Source: DTDX01 sp964608455 | GTDB taxonomy: Archaea; Thermoproteota; Bathyarchaeia; 40CM-2-53-6; DTDX01 | Reading direction: 5' to 3' | DNA length: 6,544 nt | Assembly: GCA_964608455.1 (NCBI GenBank) | Contig: CAZSNM010000030.1 | Span: 1-6,544 of the forward strand | Shown: piece by piece, positions 5,506 through 6,544 of the stretch | Layout of the letters: each line of letters begins with the position of its first letter | Position numbering within the stretch: position 1 is the first letter of the stretch | Program-made: the position numbers and the translations under genes | The notes under the pieces: model-generated | What the model saw: only the letters and a program-made list of their open reading frames with translations | Database searches by the model: none | Told to the model about the DNA's origin: nothing

Positions 5506-5794
5506 AGTTGAAATGAATAAGGATAGATTGATTGGAGGTTTAATTTTAATCGCTAGCGTTATAGGCATAGGCCTATATGCTTGGCTTTTATATGCTTATG
5601 CCTTAATTACTCTTCAAATAACCGCCTTTATAGCCATAACCGCCATATTTGGCATATTAGCTTGGATAGGATATACAATGGCTACTACGCCTCCGCCAAC
5701 ACCTATAGAGGATATAGAAAAAGAAATTGAAAGCTCAAGCAAGCCTTTAAACGCTGAGTCTGCTGCTACTGAGGAAAATTCATCGAAAAACTAA
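5498..5794 (+). CDS. Small membrane protein with two transmembrane helices, function unknown
   Basis: Protein of 98 residues with a short charged N-terminus, two hydrophobic helices (about 11-33 and 38-61) joined by a very short turn, then TTPPPTPIEDIEKEIE (63-78) and a polar, Ser/Glu/Asn-rich tail. This makes a helical hairpin in the membrane with both ends on the same side; the proline hinge followed by an acidic amphipathic stretch suggests a docking tail for a partner, perhaps the very basic protein encoded just upstream. Similar two-helix proteins with a PPP hinge exist in archaea as far as I recall, without a known role. ATG at 5498 has AAAGGAAG (5487-5494) as ribosome site; Met6 at 5513 is an alternative, with GGATG 8 nt before it. 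No classical secretion signal or catalytic motif is seen. Confidence 0.75.
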   Translation: MDEVEMNKDRLIGGLILIASVIGIGLYAWLLYAYALITLQITAFIAITAIFGILAWIGYTMATTPPPTPIEDIEKEIESSSKPLNAESAATEENSSKN

Positions 5795-6001
5795 AAAAGG
5801 GTAATAACTGAAAATTAATTGCTGAAGCCAGTCTATCTTAAAGAAAGGTTAATTAAAAAACAAGTTATTGTATGCTGGTTAAGAATTATTTTATGAAAGC
5901 AAAAGTTGCGAAGTTCTTCATTTTTTGTTAACCGTTATGATGAAAATAAGAAGACTTGAAGTTAACAAGATGCTTCTGAAAAGAAAGTTTATGAGCGTTA
6001 A
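5795..6001. other. Gap with inverted repeat TTGTTAAC...GTTAACAA and an oligo-T tract
   Basis: No convincing gene. A run of six T (5921-5926) may end the two-gene operon. TTGTTAAC (5925-5932) and GTTAACAA (5961-5968) form an 8-nt inverted repeat around 28 nt; that interior starts near ATGATGA (5937-5943), which fits a C box, and CTGA (5976-5979) lies after the second arm like a D box. The two boxes are somewhat close and no clear internal C'/D' pair is seen, so a C/D guide RNA is only a faint possibility. A 23-codon reading frame from 5937 to 6008 has no ribosome site. Confidence 0.3.
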
Positions 6002-6193
6002 ATGTTAAGTTTATTACGATCATGTATAGAAGCCAATAAGGATGCTGAGTTGCTGAGGAGTAGACTCACCGGCTTCATTGATTCATGTGTAAAGACTGTG
6101 GTGATGTTCGGCTCCAGGGCTAGGGGAGAATCTGAAGAAAGAAACGATATAGATTTGCCTGTTTTGCATGAAGGTTGCGAAATTGCTATTTAA
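6002..6193 (+). pseudogene. 3'-truncated minimal nucleotidyltransferase (MNT) gene
   Basis: Sixty-three residues that begin like an archaeal MNT-fold nucleotidyltransferase: a helical start (LLRSCIEANKDAELLRSRL), then VVMFGSRARGE (33-43) and NDIDL (48-52). Gly37-Ser38 and the metal-binding Asp49 and Asp51 are intact. The frame ends at residue 63, soon after VLHEGCEI, before the strand that normally supplies the third acidic residue and before the C-terminal part; family members are usually 95-150 residues. LPVL where LLVL or LVVL is usual may be decay. Such proteins are antitoxins or AMP-transferases paired with HEPN toxins; no HEPN gene is present. The TAA stop falls inside a repeat also found after vapC, so a deletion or recombination at that sequence is a plausible cause. 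A tiny functional remnant is possible but unlikely. Confidence 0.72.
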
Positions 6194-6206
6194 AACCTTA
6201 AAAACT
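6183..6206 (+). repeat. Copy B of the 24-nt repeat, at the broken end of the MNT gene
   Basis: TTGCT followed by AAAACCTTAAAAACT (6192-6206), identical over those 15 bases to 4976-4990 and with the same TTGCT placed 4 nt (3 nt in copy A) before it. It contains the premature stop (6191-6193) of the nucleotidyltransferase remnant. AT-rich sequence raises the chance of coincidental matching, but identity across the C residues and the shared position after toxin-antitoxin-type genes is notable. Confidence 0.4.
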
Positions 6207-6263
6207 AAACATTAAATATTGTTTTTAAACTAAAGAAATTAAATTTTAAATGGGAGTTATTAA

Positions 6264-6544
6264 TTGAGTGAAGATGAAATTTTGGCTGTGATAAAGCGTC
6301 ATCCAGAGGCTATAGCAGAGGCTTTAGAGAAGAAACCTGAAGTTTTAATTAGTTTTATTCTTAAGCTTGCTCCTTGGGATAGATTCGCAACTAAAGAAGA
6401 TATTAAAATGCTTATAGACTTATTCAATAAAAGATTCGAGGAATTAAGAATTTATAGCGACAAAAGATTTGAAGAGTTGATGCATCATAGCGATAAGCGA
6501 TTTGAAGAATTAAAAGCCTATAGCGATAAAAGATTTGAAGCCAT
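6264..6544 (+). CDS. Coiled-coil protein with 11-residue repeats (5' part; runs off the window)
   Basis: The first 93 residues of a longer protein. Start is TTG, directly after an in-frame TAA, with GGGAG (6252-6256) 7 nt upstream, so the start is firm. The N-terminus SEDEILAVIKRHPEAIAEAL, then KKPEVLISFILKLAP, and ATKEDIKMLIDLF (42-54) form helices; from residue 56 the chain becomes repeats of KRFEEL followed by five variable residues including SD. This layout resembles archaeal proteins in which such a coiled coil leads into a PD-(D/E)XK nuclease-like domain (DUF3782-type), but the C-terminal domain lies outside the window and that assignment is tentative. No signal peptide or membrane helix. 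It follows the truncated nucleotidyltransferase by 70 nt, with an AT-rich probable promoter between. Confidence 0.8.
   Translation, partial: MSEDEILAVIKRHPEAIAEALEKKPEVLISFILKLAPWDRFATKEDIKMLIDLFNKRFEELRIYSDKRFEELMHHSDKRFEELKAYSDKRFEA
6429..6544 (+). repeat. 33-nt / 11-residue tandem repeat in the coiled-coil gene
   Basis: Units begin at 6429, 6462, 6495 and 6528, the last cut by the window end. Each encodes KRFEEL-xxx-[Y/H]-type spacer ending in SD, a hendecad coiled-coil period. Synonymous changes between units (AAA/AAG, AGA/CGA, TTC/TTT, GAG/GAA, TTA/TTG, GAC/GAT) show the array is not a fresh duplication and that the protein pattern is under selection. Confidence 0.8.

Noticed and set aside
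5937..5979. Possible C/D box guide RNA (ATGATGA and CTGA)
   Set aside because: Only 32 nt between boxes, no clear internal C'/D' boxes and no good terminal stem; both boxes are short enough to arise by chance.
4947..6263. Insertion-sequence remnants or tRNA/att sites in the accessory-looking right part
   Set aside because: I looked for terminal inverted repeats with target duplications, transposase motifs and tRNA arms; none was convincing.

Overview
The window looks like chromosomal DNA of an AT-rich archaeon, probably thermophilic and of the Thermoproteota/TACK side (a Bathyarchaeia-like lineage is my guess, made from protein style only). The archaeal signs are: TATA boxes placed so that minus-strand transcripts would be leaderless or nearly so, GGTGG/GAGGG/GGGAG Shine-Dalgarno sequences before internal or non-ATG starts, oligo-T tracts in place of classical terminators, a VapBC toxin-antitoxin pair, a minimal nucleotidyltransferase remnant, and Arg codons that are mostly AGA/AGG. 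I found no tRNA, rRNA, CRISPR array or insertion sequence.

Left part (1-4186). A complete arsenite S-adenosylmethionine methyltransferase (arsM) on the + strand faces three minus-strand genes across a 173-nt convergent gap that holds a long imperfect hairpin and a near-perfect palindrome. Read in their own direction, the minus-strand genes are a GalE-like nucleotide-sugar epimerase, a Rossmann dehydrogenase of the 2,4-diaminopentanoate dehydrogenase-like family, and a class III PLP aminotransferase related to glutamate-1-semialdehyde aminomutase. The last two are only 35 nt apart (26 nt if the upstream start is used) and probably work together on an amino or keto acid. The epimerase may belong to the same transcript, but a TATA box in the 37-nt gap suggests the dehydrogenase has its own leaderless promoter.

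Middle part (4187-4946). A divergent promoter region separates the epimerase from a vapB-vapC operon. The toxin gene overlaps the antitoxin gene by 14 nt. The upstream region has a 13-bp palindrome and two 10-bp direct repeats, well placed for autorepression.

Right part (4947-6544). This is accessory-looking DNA. It holds a two-gene operon of unknown function (a basic, leucine-rich 117-residue protein, then a 98-residue protein with two membrane helices). The operon is preceded by a perfect 10-bp-arm inverted repeat and a 14-bp TATA palindrome. Next come a 3'-truncated minimal nucleotidyltransferase gene and the start of a coiled-coil protein with 11-residue repeats that runs off the window. 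A 24-nt repeat occurs both just after vapC and across the broken end of the nucleotidyltransferase, linking two toxin-antitoxin-type loci 1.2 kb apart.

Most interesting: the uncharacterised 117/98-residue operon with its structured promoter, the dehydrogenase/aminotransferase pair with a non-canonical active-site loop, and the truncated nucleotidyltransferase with its shared end repeat.
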